From: Flavobacteriia bacterium
GTDB taxonomy: Bacteria > Bacteroidota > Bacteroidia > Flavobacteriales_D > Crocinitomicaceae
Length of the DNA: 64,000 bases
Direction of reading: 5' to 3'
Assembly: GCA_947450325.1 (NCBI GenBank)
Contig: CANFUT010000003.1
Location: 111,248-175,247, forward strand
Shown: in pieces, positions 34,526 through 42,575 of the stretch
Numbering within the stretch: the first letter of the stretch is position 1
Layout of the letters: every line of letters begins with the position of its first letter
The notes under the pieces: generated by a model
The model's database searches: none
The model's input: the letters and a program-made list of their open reading frames with translations, nothing else
Told to the model about the DNA's origin: nothing
Made by a program: the position numbers and the translations under genes

Positions 34526-35332
34526 TTAAAAATAAGAACTTGATGCTGATTTTGAATTAATAATCGCGCAAGGCAAGTTCAATTCATTTGTCATCAATGA
34601 TTGCGCAAATTTGTCAAATTGAGGCAACAAACTTTCTGTATGATATGCCAAAGCAATTAAATCACCTTGATTAGCTTTGGTGTAGTCAATAATTTTCTTT
34701 TGAAACGAACCGCTTCCATCGATGTGCGTTACATGTGAAGTCAGTTTTCTATCATCGTATTGATTTTTAACCAATAAAATACGAGTAGCCATTTTTTTGC
34801 TTTGCAATGGATCTGTTACTTTTTCAGTCACAATGTGTAATTCTGCATCAAACATCATGGCTAAATCTCCAGCAACATTGGTAATTTGAAGACTTTCTTT
34901 CGTCAAATCAATTGGAACAATAATTTTCTTGATTTCGATCAATGGTGTTTTTTCTTGAACAACTAAAAATGGGACATTTGAGCTGGTAATCACTTTCATG
35001 GCGTGACTTCCGAACAATTTTTGCATTCCCACTTGACCGTGAGTTCCCATGATAATTAGTTGGGCATATTCTCGTTTGGCAATTTTACCAATGTCTTCGA
35101 AAATGGTTCCTACTTCAACCAAAGAAGTCAATTCAACATTGGTTTCTTTCGGGAAATTATTTAAAATAGCATCTAATTTTTGCTTAGCTGCTGCAACTTT
35201 ACTTTTATCAGAAACTATATGTACGACTTGAATTTCTGTTTTGACGTGTTTACCAATGTGCATGGCATATCTCAAAGCAACATCACCAACACTAGTGAAA
35301 TCATGGGGTACTAAATATAAATTATGACTCAT
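34526..35332 (-). CDS. Tandem universal stress protein (UspA family)
   Basis: 268 residues, made of two Usp domains. Domain 1 (about 1-130) starts LYLVPHDFTSVGDVALRYA and has the ATP-binding-type motif MGTHGQVGMQKLFGSHAMKV then SNVPFLVVQEK. Domain 2 (about 131-268) begins KKIIVPIDLTKESLQITNVA and ends near LPCAIINSKS, with the nucleotide motif eroded. Usp proteins help survive stress by poorly defined means in the cytoplasm. Monocistronic, with a -7 element 15 bases upstream and a strong terminator downstream. Confidence 0.92.
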   Translation of the reverse strand: MSHNLYLVPHDFTSVGDVALRYAMHIGKHVKTEIQVVHIVSDKSKVAAAKQKLDAILNNFPKETNVELTSLVEVGTIFEDIGKIAKREYAQLIIMGTHGQVGMQKLFGSHAMKVITSSNVPFLVVQEKTPLIEIKKIIVPIDLTKESLQITNVAGDLAMMFDAELHIVTEKVTDPLQSKKMATRILLVKNQYDDRKLTSHVTHIDGSGSFQKKIIDYTKANQGDLIALAYHTESLLPQFDKFAQSLMTNELNLPCAIINSKSASSSYF

Positions 35333-35347
35333 AGTTTATTTTTTATT

Positions 35348-35355
35348 CAAAAATA
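35348..35355 (-). promoter_or_regulatory. -7 element (TATTTTTG) for the Usp gene
   Basis: Exact TAnnTTTG on the minus strand, 15 bases before the ATG at 35332. A TTG lies 15 bases further upstream (35373-35371), slightly short spacing. Confidence 0.45.
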
Positions 35356-35447
35356 ACGAAAAATAATGTTCAATGGTTGATTTTGAATCACCAATGAACA
35401 AAATGTATCTTTGGATGATTAAATGTATTTTTTTGCTAAATAATTGA

Positions 35448-36749
35448 TTATCGACACAATGAAATTTTAACGCTTAACTTTTTTATTTTCTTCTTGTGAA
35501 ATAAAGCTTTTATTTTATTGTACTTTTTGGCTTTAATCGCAATATAGCTATAAGAATCAAACACATCAATGATTCCAATTTCAGTTGCTTCGCAATCCAT
35601 TTCTTTCATAAAAAAGCCAGCGATATCCATTTTGCGAATCTTGTCTTTTCGTCCGACGCTCAGGTACAAAGTGGTCCAACCAGTTTCTTGAAAATGTCCA
35701 ATTGTTTCGGGAACTTTTTCATTCTTGATTTCTAGTGAATTTGTGTATTCCGGTAATGGTTCATCTTCAGAGTGAACTAAATATACTTTTCCATCTTTTT
35801 GCATTCTTGCAGTACGTCCATTTCTGTGCGTGAAATCCTGCATAGTATGTGGGAATTGATAATGAACAACATAACTGATGTCAGGAATATCTAATCCTCG
35901 AGCTGCTAAATCTGTACAAACCAACAAATTTTCACTTCCATTTTTGAATTTAATCAACGCGCGCTCTCTTTCCGGCTGTTCCATTCCTCCGTGAAATAAA
36001 ACATTGCTTTTCCCATATTCGATTAAGTGCTTCGAAATTCGCTCAGTTGCTTCACGATGTGAACAAAAAATCAACGTTGGACTTGGTTTCAAAGTAGCTA
36101 AAAATGACACCAGTGCAAAAAGTTTATCGTGTCCCTCAGCTTTGATTCCATGATAAGAAATGTCTGGTTTTTCTGCTTCTAAGAAATCATGGGTTGTAAA
36201 CGTAAAACCTTTGATAATTTCAGGCAGTTCATCAATTTTCGTCGCGCTGATTAATTGTATAGATTTAATATCATTTCCATAAGAGTAAATTTCATTGATT
36301 TCTCTTAAAAATCCCATTTCAAGGGTTTTGTCGTATTCATCAATGATCAGATGTGAAAAGCCTTTCAAGCCTTTAGTTTCTCTTCGAAAATGATCCAACA
36401 TTCGTCCTGGCGTTGCAACAATCACTCTTGGATTTTGCTCCATTTGCTGCGCTTCATTTTTATAGGAATGGCCACCATAACATAAAACAGTTTTGATTTC
36501 TGTTTTCAATGAACTCCAATTTTTGGCAACTTGATGCGCCAATTCACGCGTAGGGCAGAGAATTAAGATTTGCTCATTTTCAGGAGCTTTCTCTAAAATT
36601 TCGATTAATTTGATTAAATAGGCCAATGTTTTTCCGCTTCCAGTATTGGCTAGCAATATCGAAAATGGACTTTTGTCTTGGAAATAAACGGATTGCATGT
36701 CAGTCGGACGTTCAAGTCCTGCATTGACAAAATATTGATTGTAATTCAC
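35448..36749 (-). CDS. DEAD-box RNA helicase with DbpA-like RNA-binding tail
   Basis: 433 residues from a GTG start at 36749. The start is fixed by the Q motif (YFVNAGLERPTDMQ), which would be lost with a later start. Helicase motifs in order: ANTGSGKT (I), PTRELA (Ia), TPGR (Ib), DEYD (II, with Tyr in place of Ala of DEAD), SAT (III), LIFCSHR (IV), CTDLAARGLDIP (V), HRNGRTARM (VI). The last about 80 residues (TTLYLSVGRKDKIRKMDIAGFF, SYSYIAIKAKKYNKIKAL) look like the DbpA/CsdA RNA-binding domain. Probable role in ribosome assembly or RNA unwinding. TAACTTTG ends 4 bases before the start. Confidence 0.9.
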   Translation of the reverse strand: MNYNQYFVNAGLERPTDMQSVYFQDKSPFSILLANTGSGKTLAYLIKLIEILEKAPENEQILILCPTRELAHQVAKNWSSLKTEIKTVLCYGGHSYKNEAQQMEQNPRVIVATPGRMLDHFRRETKGLKGFSHLIIDEYDKTLEMGFLREINEIYSYGNDIKSIQLISATKIDELPEIIKGFTFTTHDFLEAEKPDISYHGIKAEGHDKLFALVSFLATLKPSPTLIFCSHREATERISKHLIEYGKSNVLFHGGMEQPERERALIKFKNGSENLLVCTDLAARGLDIPDISYVVHYQFPHTMQDFTHRNGRTARMQKDGKVYLVHSEDEPLPEYTNSLEIKNEKVPETIGHFQETGWTTLYLSVGRKDKIRKMDIAGFFMKEMDCEATEIGIIDVFDSYSYIAIKAKKYNKIKALFHKKKIKKLSVKISLCR

Positions 36750-36753
36750 GCCA

Positions 36754-36761
36754 CAAAGTTA
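36754..36761 (-). promoter_or_regulatory. -7 element (TAACTTTG) at the helicase start
   Basis: Exact TAnnTTTG on the minus strand ending 4 bases before the GTG start codon, which predicts transcription beginning at or within the start codon. No -33 TTG at 17-22 bases. Confidence 0.4.
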
Positions 36762-36815
36762 GGAATAAACCTCAATGATTTTTATTCAGTCAATTTCAAT
36801 TCAGAAGTAAAGCGT

Positions 36816-39107
36816 TTATTTCCCCAATTCTTCTACACGTTTTTGGCGTTGCATTGGGTTTTCTTTGTCTTTTTGTTGCTGAAACAATTGAAATCTTGTA
36901 GGTTGTACCGCAGTTGGCCAAGAATTATTATCTAAATCACAATCAGCTGTTTCTAAAAATGGATCTATTCTTATTGATTTCACTTTTTGGTCTAAAATCA
37001 AAACTTTTGACACTTGTGTTTCATCCATTCGCCAAATTTCAGCAGGAATTCTAATAACATCCGTTTTTCCATCTTCAAATGTCACTTGAATAATAATAGG
37101 AGAAACCAAACCTCCTTTGTTGCTGATTTTTAATTCATAGAATTCTTTTCCGCTATTCAATAGTTTTAATTCTTCAGGAGACATTTTTTGTTTTAACTCT
37201 TCGTATTGTTTTTTATCCAATGCATCTGCCTCGTAGATTTTTCTTTTAGCATAAAAATCATCAATGGTTGGATCCATTTCATTGACCGTTTTTTCGATGC
37301 TTGTTTTGTTTCTTGTATCTCCAATAAATTGATCTTTTTGAGCAACTTTTTCTTTGTTGATTTGCTTTTCAACTGTTGGGTCTTGGGTATTTAATTCAAA
37401 ATGATTGACATCATCAAGGGAAATATCCACAAATTCAGTAGAGTAGAACCAGCCTCTCCAAAACCAATCTAAATCTACTGCAGAAGCATCTTCCATTGTT
37501 CTGAAAAAATCTGCTGGTGTTGGATGCTTGAATTTCCATCTTTCGCAATACATTTTGAAAGCGTAATCAAAAAGTTCACGACCCATGATCGTTTCGCGCA
37601 AAATGTTCAACGCAGTGGCAGGTTTTCCGTAAGCATTATTTCCAAATTGATAAATCGACTCAGAATTGGTCATAATTGGAGAGATAAACTTCGGATTTCC
37701 GCGCATGTAATCTGTAATCATGTATGCTGGACCGCGACGAGATGGATATCCGCGTTCCCATTCTTGTTCTGTCAAATATTGAACAAAGGTGTTTAAGCCT
37801 TCATCCATCCACGACCATTGTCTTTCGTCAGAATTTATAATCATTGGAAAGAAATTGTGTCCAACTTCGTGGATGATGACGCCCCACATTCCGTATTTCG
37901 TTTCTTCTGAATAAGTTCCATCTTCTTCCGGACGACCGCCATTGAAGCAAATCATAGGATATTCCATTCCAATTTGTTTTGAATGCACAGAAATGGCAAC
38001 TGGATATGGATAATCTACAGTAAATTTTGAGTAAGTTTTCAAAGTATGTGCAACCAATTTCGTAGAATATCTCTCCCACAAAGGATTTCCTTCTTTTGGA
38101 TAATAAGACATCGCCAAAATAGATTTTCCGCCAATTTTTACTGATTGCGCATCCCACATGAATTTTCTTGAACTTGCAAATGCAAAATCTCGCACATTGA
38201 TTGCTTTGAAAATCCAAGTTTTGGTTTTTGAAGTGCCTTCTTTTTCGTTTTCTTCAGCTTCCGCTTGCGTCACAATCAAAACAGGTTTATCAGAAGACGA
38301 AGCAGTTTTCATTCTCGATTTTTGCTCAGCAGTCAATACTGAAGAAGCATTTTGTAATTCCCCAGTTGCACCAACGATGTGATCAGCAGGAACAGTGATA
38401 CTTACATTGTAATCACCAAAAGGAAGAGTAAATTCTCCTTTGCCTAAAAATTGTTTGTTTTGCCAACCTTCAACGTCATTGTAAACACACATTCTTGGGA
38501 AAAATTGTGCAATGGTGTAAAGGTAATTTTTGTCTTTTTGAAAATATTCTAATCCAGATCTTCCGCCCACTTTATCTCTGTCGTTGACATTGTACCACCA
38601 TTTGATTTTGAATGAAATACTTTGATTTGGTCCCAATGCTTGCGGCGGATCTATGCGCATCATCGTTTTATTGATGAAATATTTCAGATTTTGACCGTTT
38701 GTAGATTGAACATATTCAATTTTGAAGCCACCGTCGTAATAGAACATTTTTCTTTTTACATCATTGATGCTTTTGAAATCTTCCATTTTTTCGACTTCAA
38801 TCAATTTTGTATCAGAATTTTGTGCGTATATATTTTGGTCTAATTGCAACCACAAATATTCTAATTTGTCTGGAGAATTGTTGGTGTAAGTAATGATTTC
38901 TTCTCCACGAATGATTTGTTTTTCATCATCCAAAACCAAATCAATTTTATAATCTGCTTTTTGCTGATAATAGTGATTTCCTGGTGCACCAGCAGCAGTT
39001 CTAAATTCGTTCGGAGTAGGTAATTCAATATCTAATTGAGCAAATTTAGTTTGACCAAAACTAATGGTACTAAGAACTAAAAGACTTGAAGAGAGAAATA
39101 TTTTCAT
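36816..39107 (-). CDS. M1-family zinc metallopeptidase
   Basis: 763 residues. A signal peptide (about 1-18, MKIFLSSSLLVLSTISFG) indicates export. The zinc site is HEVGHNFFPM with the third ligand in SWMDEGLNTF (HExxH-x18-E), and GMEYPMICFNGG matches the GxMEN-like substrate loop with ME changed context. N-terminal beta domain: YKIDLVLDDEKQIIRGEEII. It should remove N-terminal residues from peptides in the periplasm or at the surface. The C-terminal region after about 570 includes a charged helix-rich part. Four bases separate it from the preceding DUF6702-like gene, so they form one operon. Confidence 0.92.
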   Translation of the reverse strand: MKIFLSSSLLVLSTISFGQTKFAQLDIELPTPNEFRTAAGAPGNHYYQQKADYKIDLVLDDEKQIIRGEEIITYTNNSPDKLEYLWLQLDQNIYAQNSDTKLIEVEKMEDFKSINDVKRKMFYYDGGFKIEYVQSTNGQNLKYFINKTMMRIDPPQALGPNQSISFKIKWWYNVNDRDKVGGRSGLEYFQKDKNYLYTIAQFFPRMCVYNDVEGWQNKQFLGKGEFTLPFGDYNVSITVPADHIVGATGELQNASSVLTAEQKSRMKTASSSDKPVLIVTQAEAEENEKEGTSKTKTWIFKAINVRDFAFASSRKFMWDAQSVKIGGKSILAMSYYPKEGNPLWERYSTKLVAHTLKTYSKFTVDYPYPVAISVHSKQIGMEYPMICFNGGRPEEDGTYSEETKYGMWGVIIHEVGHNFFPMIINSDERQWSWMDEGLNTFVQYLTEQEWERGYPSRRGPAYMITDYMRGNPKFISPIMTNSESIYQFGNNAYGKPATALNILRETIMGRELFDYAFKMYCERWKFKHPTPADFFRTMEDASAVDLDWFWRGWFYSTEFVDISLDDVNHFELNTQDPTVEKQINKEKVAQKDQFIGDTRNKTSIEKTVNEMDPTIDDFYAKRKIYEADALDKKQYEELKQKMSPEELKLLNSGKEFYELKISNKGGLVSPIIIQVTFEDGKTDVIRIPAEIWRMDETQVSKVLILDQKVKSIRIDPFLETADCDLDNNSWPTAVQPTRFQLFQQQKDKENPMQRQKRVEELGK

Positions 39108-39111
39108 GGAG

Positions 39112-39615
39112 TTAATTTTTCAAATGAATGACAGATGATTTCTGATTTTGCAGAAAAACAGCCGTTTGTTTATTATTATTTTGAATAAAAGTTAATTTAT
39201 TTTGTTGTGCTTCAAATACATCCATCATTGAACTAAATGTGATGTTAAGTTGATTATTTAAAGTAATATTTTCAGCTAATAGGTAAATCTGAATCATTCC
39301 GTTTGGTGAAATTTCAAAACCTAACAATTGAAAATTTGCTTTTTGACTGTCAAATTCTACTTGAAATGAGTTCAAAATAAATTCTTCAACTGCGATTTGA
39401 GCCAATGTATCTTCGGTTAAGTATTCTAAGCTTTTGTAAATTGATTTATTTTTTATTAAAACATCTTCCAAATCATGCGCTGAAAGTACAATTGTTGTCT
39501 CCAAAGTATGGTTTATTTCATTGTATTGCATTTCACCAAAACCAAAATAATAGTTGTGAGACCAAGCACCAAAGCTCAGTAAAAAACTGGAGAGAAATAA
39601 GAAAATAAATTTCAT
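39112..39615 (-). CDS. Small exported protein, DUF6702-like
   Basis: 167 residues. A signal peptide (about 1-19, ending GAWS) is followed by HNYYFGFGEMQYNEINHTLE and TIVLSAHDLEDVLI, which resemble the start of DUF6702 proteins (a conserved Bacteroidota family often next to M1 peptidase genes). The rest is strand-rich (FEISPNGMIQIYLLAENI). No catalytic motif. It precedes the M1 peptidase gene by 4 bases, so it may be a partner or assembly factor of that enzyme. TATTTTTG ends 7 bases before its start. Confidence 0.65.
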   Translation of the reverse strand: MKFIFLFLSSFLLSFGAWSHNYYFGFGEMQYNEINHTLETTIVLSAHDLEDVLIKNKSIYKSLEYLTEDTLAQIAVEEFILNSFQVEFDSQKANFQLLGFEISPNGMIQIYLLAENITLNNQLNITFSSMMDVFEAQQNKLTFIQNNNKQTAVFLQNQKSSVIHLKN

Positions 39616-39622
39616 GACTTCC

Positions 39623-39630
39623 CAAAAATA
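39623..39630 (-). promoter_or_regulatory. -7 element (TATTTTTG) for the DUF6702/M1 operon
   Basis: Exact TAnnTTTG on the minus strand, 7 bases before the ATG at 39615. A TTG lies 14 bases upstream of it (39647-39645), a short spacing. Confidence 0.45.
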
Positions 39631-39672
39631 AGAAAGAATTTAAACAAAATTGAAGTTAAGGTTAAAATGTAA

Positions 39673-39704
39673 TTGCATTTCTTTTGGAATCCTTGCTACC
39701 TTTA
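39673..39704 (+). promoter_or_regulatory. Possible promoter of the DUF1345-like gene
   Basis: TTG at 39673-39675, 21 bases, TACCTTTA at 39697-39704 (last base off consensus), 19 bases before the ATG at 39724. Confidence 0.4.
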
Positions 39705-39723
39705 CTTTAAAATTATAGTATAA

Positions 39724-40377
39724 ATGACTAGAACAGCGGTAAGAAAGTACTTAGTAAGTTTATTTTTTGCATTAATGGTTTTTGCAATTGGAACTTGGCA
39801 ACATTTTGAATGGGCACTTAGTTTTGTTTTGGCATGGAATGTATTTGGTATTTCCTATCTAATTTTCAATTTGATTCTTTTTTCAAAATCGGATGTGGAC
39901 CAAATTCAAAAACAATGTTCGAAAGAAGATGTAAGTAGTTGGATTTTGTTTGCGTTTGTGGTTTCCGCATGCATGATTGGTTTACTGAGTGTTTTGAGTT
40001 TTATGAATAACACGAGTGTTTGGCAATCAGGATCAATAATTGGTTCTATTTTATGTATCTCAGCAGTAGGTTTTTCTTGGTTGATGGTGCATTTTGCATT
40101 TGCAGTTCGTTATGCACATTTATTTTATGGTGATAATAACAAACAGTTTTCAAAACATGCTAAAGGATTGGTTTTTCCTGAGGATGATGTTCCTGATTAT
40201 TTTGATTTTGCCTATTTTTCAATCGTTATTGGAATGACCTTTCAAGTTTCTGATGTCGTCATCACTTCAAAAGGAGTGCGAAGATTGGTTTTAATCCATT
40301 CGATTATTGCATTTGTATTCAATACTGTAATCATCGCTATGACCGTTAGTCAAGTTATTGGGATGAATAATAAATAG
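39724..40377 (+). CDS. DUF1345-like integral membrane protein
   Basis: 217 residues with five likely membrane helices (about 8-25, 28-50, 75-95, 105-130, 190-212). The segment SWLMVHFAFAVRYAHLFYGD and DVPDYFDFAYFSIVIGMTFQVSDVVIT followed by RRLVLIHSIIAFVFNT are the hallmarks I know from DUF1345 proteins. Function of the family is not established. It stands alone and ends 5 bases from a convergent flavoprotein gene. Confidence 0.8.
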   Translation: MTRTAVRKYLVSLFFALMVFAIGTWQHFEWALSFVLAWNVFGISYLIFNLILFSKSDVDQIQKQCSKEDVSSWILFAFVVSACMIGLLSVLSFMNNTSVWQSGSIIGSILCISAVGFSWLMVHFAFAVRYAHLFYGDNNKQFSKHAKGLVFPEDDVPDYFDFAYFSIVIGMTFQVSDVVITSKGVRRLVLIHSIIAFVFNTVIIAMTVSQVIGMNNK

Positions 40378-40382
40378 ATGAA

Positions 40383-41876
40383 TCACAATCTTTCCAAAGG
40401 TGTTTTTACTCCATTTACAAGTGAATAGCAGGCCAATTTATCTTTGAAAACAGCCGTTTTGAATATTGATTTTTTGAGCAACATGCGAACGCATTCTTGA
40501 ATTCCTTCAACTATTGACGGATGTGGATGAATTAGTTCCGAAAGAACTTCTATTCCGACATTCATTTTTATCAGTAGACCAACCGCTTGAATCGCCGAGG
40601 AAGCATGTTCACCAACCGCTCGCATTCCCAGAATTTTCATTTCCTTATCATTGGTGACAATTATTTTGAAAAAACCTTGGGTTTTGCGCATAGCAATCGC
40701 TCTAGCAATAACCGAGTAGTCAATTTTTACAACTTTGACAGGAATGTTTTTCTCGATACATTGTTGTTCATTTAGTCCAACGGCTGCTACTTCTGGATTT
40801 AGAAACATGATGGTACAAACATTGTCGTAACTGATGTGTTCCTTTGTTTTTTCAAAAATCTTTTCAACCGCATGTCTTGCTTCGATTTCACCCATATTTA
40901 CAAGCGCAATTCTACCTGAGACATCACCTACTGCATAAATATTTGGGATATTTGTTTGGGTATCGTTGTCTCCGATATGCATGCCTCGTTGTGACATTTT
41001 TACACCGGCATTTTCTAGACCTAGATTTTCAATATTGGGAATTCTCCCTACTGATAGCAGTGCTTTTTCAACTTGTATAACTTCATTTTCTTTGTCTGAA
41101 TAAGAAAGTTCATATTCAACTAGATTATCTTTGATTTCCATTCTTACAAGCGATGCATTGTGATGAACTATCACACCATTTTTCTCCATGTTTTTGCTCA
41201 CGAGGTTAGAAATATCTTCATCCTCAAAAGGTAATATTCTTTCTTGTCTATCAATAATATAAACTTTGGTTTTTCCAAAATTGGAGAAAATAGTTGCGTA
41301 TTCACATCCAATTACTCCTGCCCCCACAATTACAAGGCTTTTGGGATAATCTTCCAAGTGTTCAATACCTTCACTTGTCAGAATAATTTTTTCATCTACT
41401 TTAATATTCGGAATAGCTCTTGGTCTACTTCCTGTAGCTAAAATGATATTTTCTGCCCAAATGATTTTTTTTTCACCATCGTTTTCAATTTCAATCTCAT
41501 GATCAGAAAGTAATTTTGCTGTACCTCTTTTATAGTCAAATTTGGTATTTGTTGTTTCGTTTTGAAGTAAGGAAATATGACATGAGTACTGAAATTTTCG
41601 TTCAAAAACAGCTTCCTCCAGAGTATTTTGTACATCTTTCCATGGAATTTCATATCTATTTCTTTCTGTTGAATTTCCAATGGTGTCATTGATGTCGCTG
41701 ATTTTTTTTGATAGTTCCCACATGGTTTTAGATGAAAGTGCACCATTGTAAACTCCAGCGCCGCCGACTCTAAACTTTTCAATCAAACAAACGCTTTTAT
41801 TAAAATCAATTCCACGCATAGCTGCTGAATATCCAGCGGGCCCTCCACCAATTACAACCAAGTCAAATTTTTCCAT
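40383..41876 (-). CDS. NAD(P)/FAD-dependent reductase of the Lpd/SthA family lacking the redox-active Cys pair
   Basis: 497 residues, full family length. FAD motif VVIGGGPAGYSAA (about 7-19), the ATGSRPRAIP segment, the second Rossmann motif VIVGAGVIGCEYA followed by VYIIDR (acidic, favouring NAD), the NIYAVGDVSG FAD loop and a C-terminal dimer domain with HPHPSIVEG (His-Glu pair) are all present. The disulfide motif GG-x-C-x4-C is replaced: G41 and A46 stand where the two Cys should be (GGAGVYNGALSSK). So it is not a dihydrolipoyl dehydrogenase; a soluble transhydrogenase, quinone reductase or NAD(P)H oxidase role is more likely. Confidence 0.85.
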   Translation of the reverse strand: MEKFDLVVIGGGPAGYSAAMRGIDFNKSVCLIEKFRVGGAGVYNGALSSKTMWELSKKISDINDTIGNSTERNRYEIPWKDVQNTLEEAVFERKFQYSCHISLLQNETTNTKFDYKRGTAKLLSDHEIEIENDGEKKIIWAENIILATGSRPRAIPNIKVDEKIILTSEGIEHLEDYPKSLVIVGAGVIGCEYATIFSNFGKTKVYIIDRQERILPFEDEDISNLVSKNMEKNGVIVHHNASLVRMEIKDNLVEYELSYSDKENEVIQVEKALLSVGRIPNIENLGLENAGVKMSQRGMHIGDNDTQTNIPNIYAVGDVSGRIALVNMGEIEARHAVEKIFEKTKEHISYDNVCTIMFLNPEVAAVGLNEQQCIEKNIPVKVVKIDYSVIARAIAMRKTQGFFKIIVTNDKEMKILGMRAVGEHASSAIQAVGLLIKMNVGIEVLSELIHPHPSIVEGIQECVRMLLKKSIFKTAVFKDKLACYSLVNGVKTPLERL

Positions 41877-41943
41877 CTAATTCCAATTTTCAGGCTAAAA
41901 GTAATAGCTTTCATGTTGATTTTACATTTTTAGGTTAATTTTC

Positions 41944-41951
41944 TAAATTTG
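41944..41951 (+). promoter_or_regulatory. -7 element (TAAATTTG) at the YkgJ-like gene start
   Basis: Exact TAnnTTTG ending 4 bases before the ATG at 41956, which predicts a leaderless transcript. The nearest TTG (41916-41918) is 25 bases upstream, longer than usual. Confidence 0.4.
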
Positions 41952-41955
41952 TAAA

Positions 41956-42438
41956 ATGATTTACAAGGATTTATTGACCAAAGCGAGTGAAGAACTTCAG
42001 GACAACAAGAAATTGGTTCAAAAGTTAAAAAAATCAAATCACAGGGAAGTAGACGATTCTTTTCACAAAGAACACGATAAAGTCTTTAAGAAAATTGATT
42101 GTTTAGCATGTGCTAATTGTTGTAAAACGACAAGCCCTATTTTTCGCGACATAGACATCAAAAGGATTTCGTCGAAATTAAGAATGCCAATTGGAAAATT
42201 TATTGATTCTTTTTTGAAAATTGATGAAGACAAAGATTATGTGCTAAAACAATCACCTTGTGTGTTCCTAAGCGGTGATAATACCTGTGATATTTATGAT
42301 GATAGACCTTTAGCATGTAAAGAATATCCGCATACAAATCGTAAAAACATGTATCAAATTTTAGACCTTACGTTAAAAAATTCTCAAATATGCCCTGCTG
42401 TAAGTAAAATTTTCACAGAATTAAAAGTTAAAAAGTAA
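41956..42438 (+). CDS. YkgJ-family Cys-cluster protein
   Basis: 160 residues. Cys are arranged as in YkgJ/UPF0153-type proteins: CLACANCCKT near the middle, then SPCVFLSGDNTCDIYDDRPLACKEYP, giving eight or so Cys in zinc- or iron-sulfur-binding spacing. An N-terminal basic helix (about 1-50, rich in Lys) precedes it. Members are proposed to bind metal and some are linked to oxidative or post-translational modification, but the role here is unknown. Monocistronic. Confidence 0.87.
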   Translation: MIYKDLLTKASEELQDNKKLVQKLKKSNHREVDDSFHKEHDKVFKKIDCLACANCCKTTSPIFRDIDIKRISSKLRMPIGKFIDSFLKIDEDKDYVLKQSPCVFLSGDNTCDIYDDRPLACKEYPHTNRKNMYQILDLTLKNSQICPAVSKIFTELKVKK

Positions 42439-42575
42439 CTTTAAACCAACTTTTTTTGTTTCTTTTACGTCTTAATTTTACTAGAAATTACAGATCATTG
42501 AAAAGAATTGTAGATTATAAAAATTTATTTAGTTTATATTGTTTTTTCAATGAAAATCAAAACAAATTTTAGCTT

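Noticed and set aside
42439..42575. Possible RNA or regulatory element before the Gly-rich T9SS gene
   Set aside because: Very AT-rich with no TAnnTTTG, hairpin or conserved pattern that I could see.
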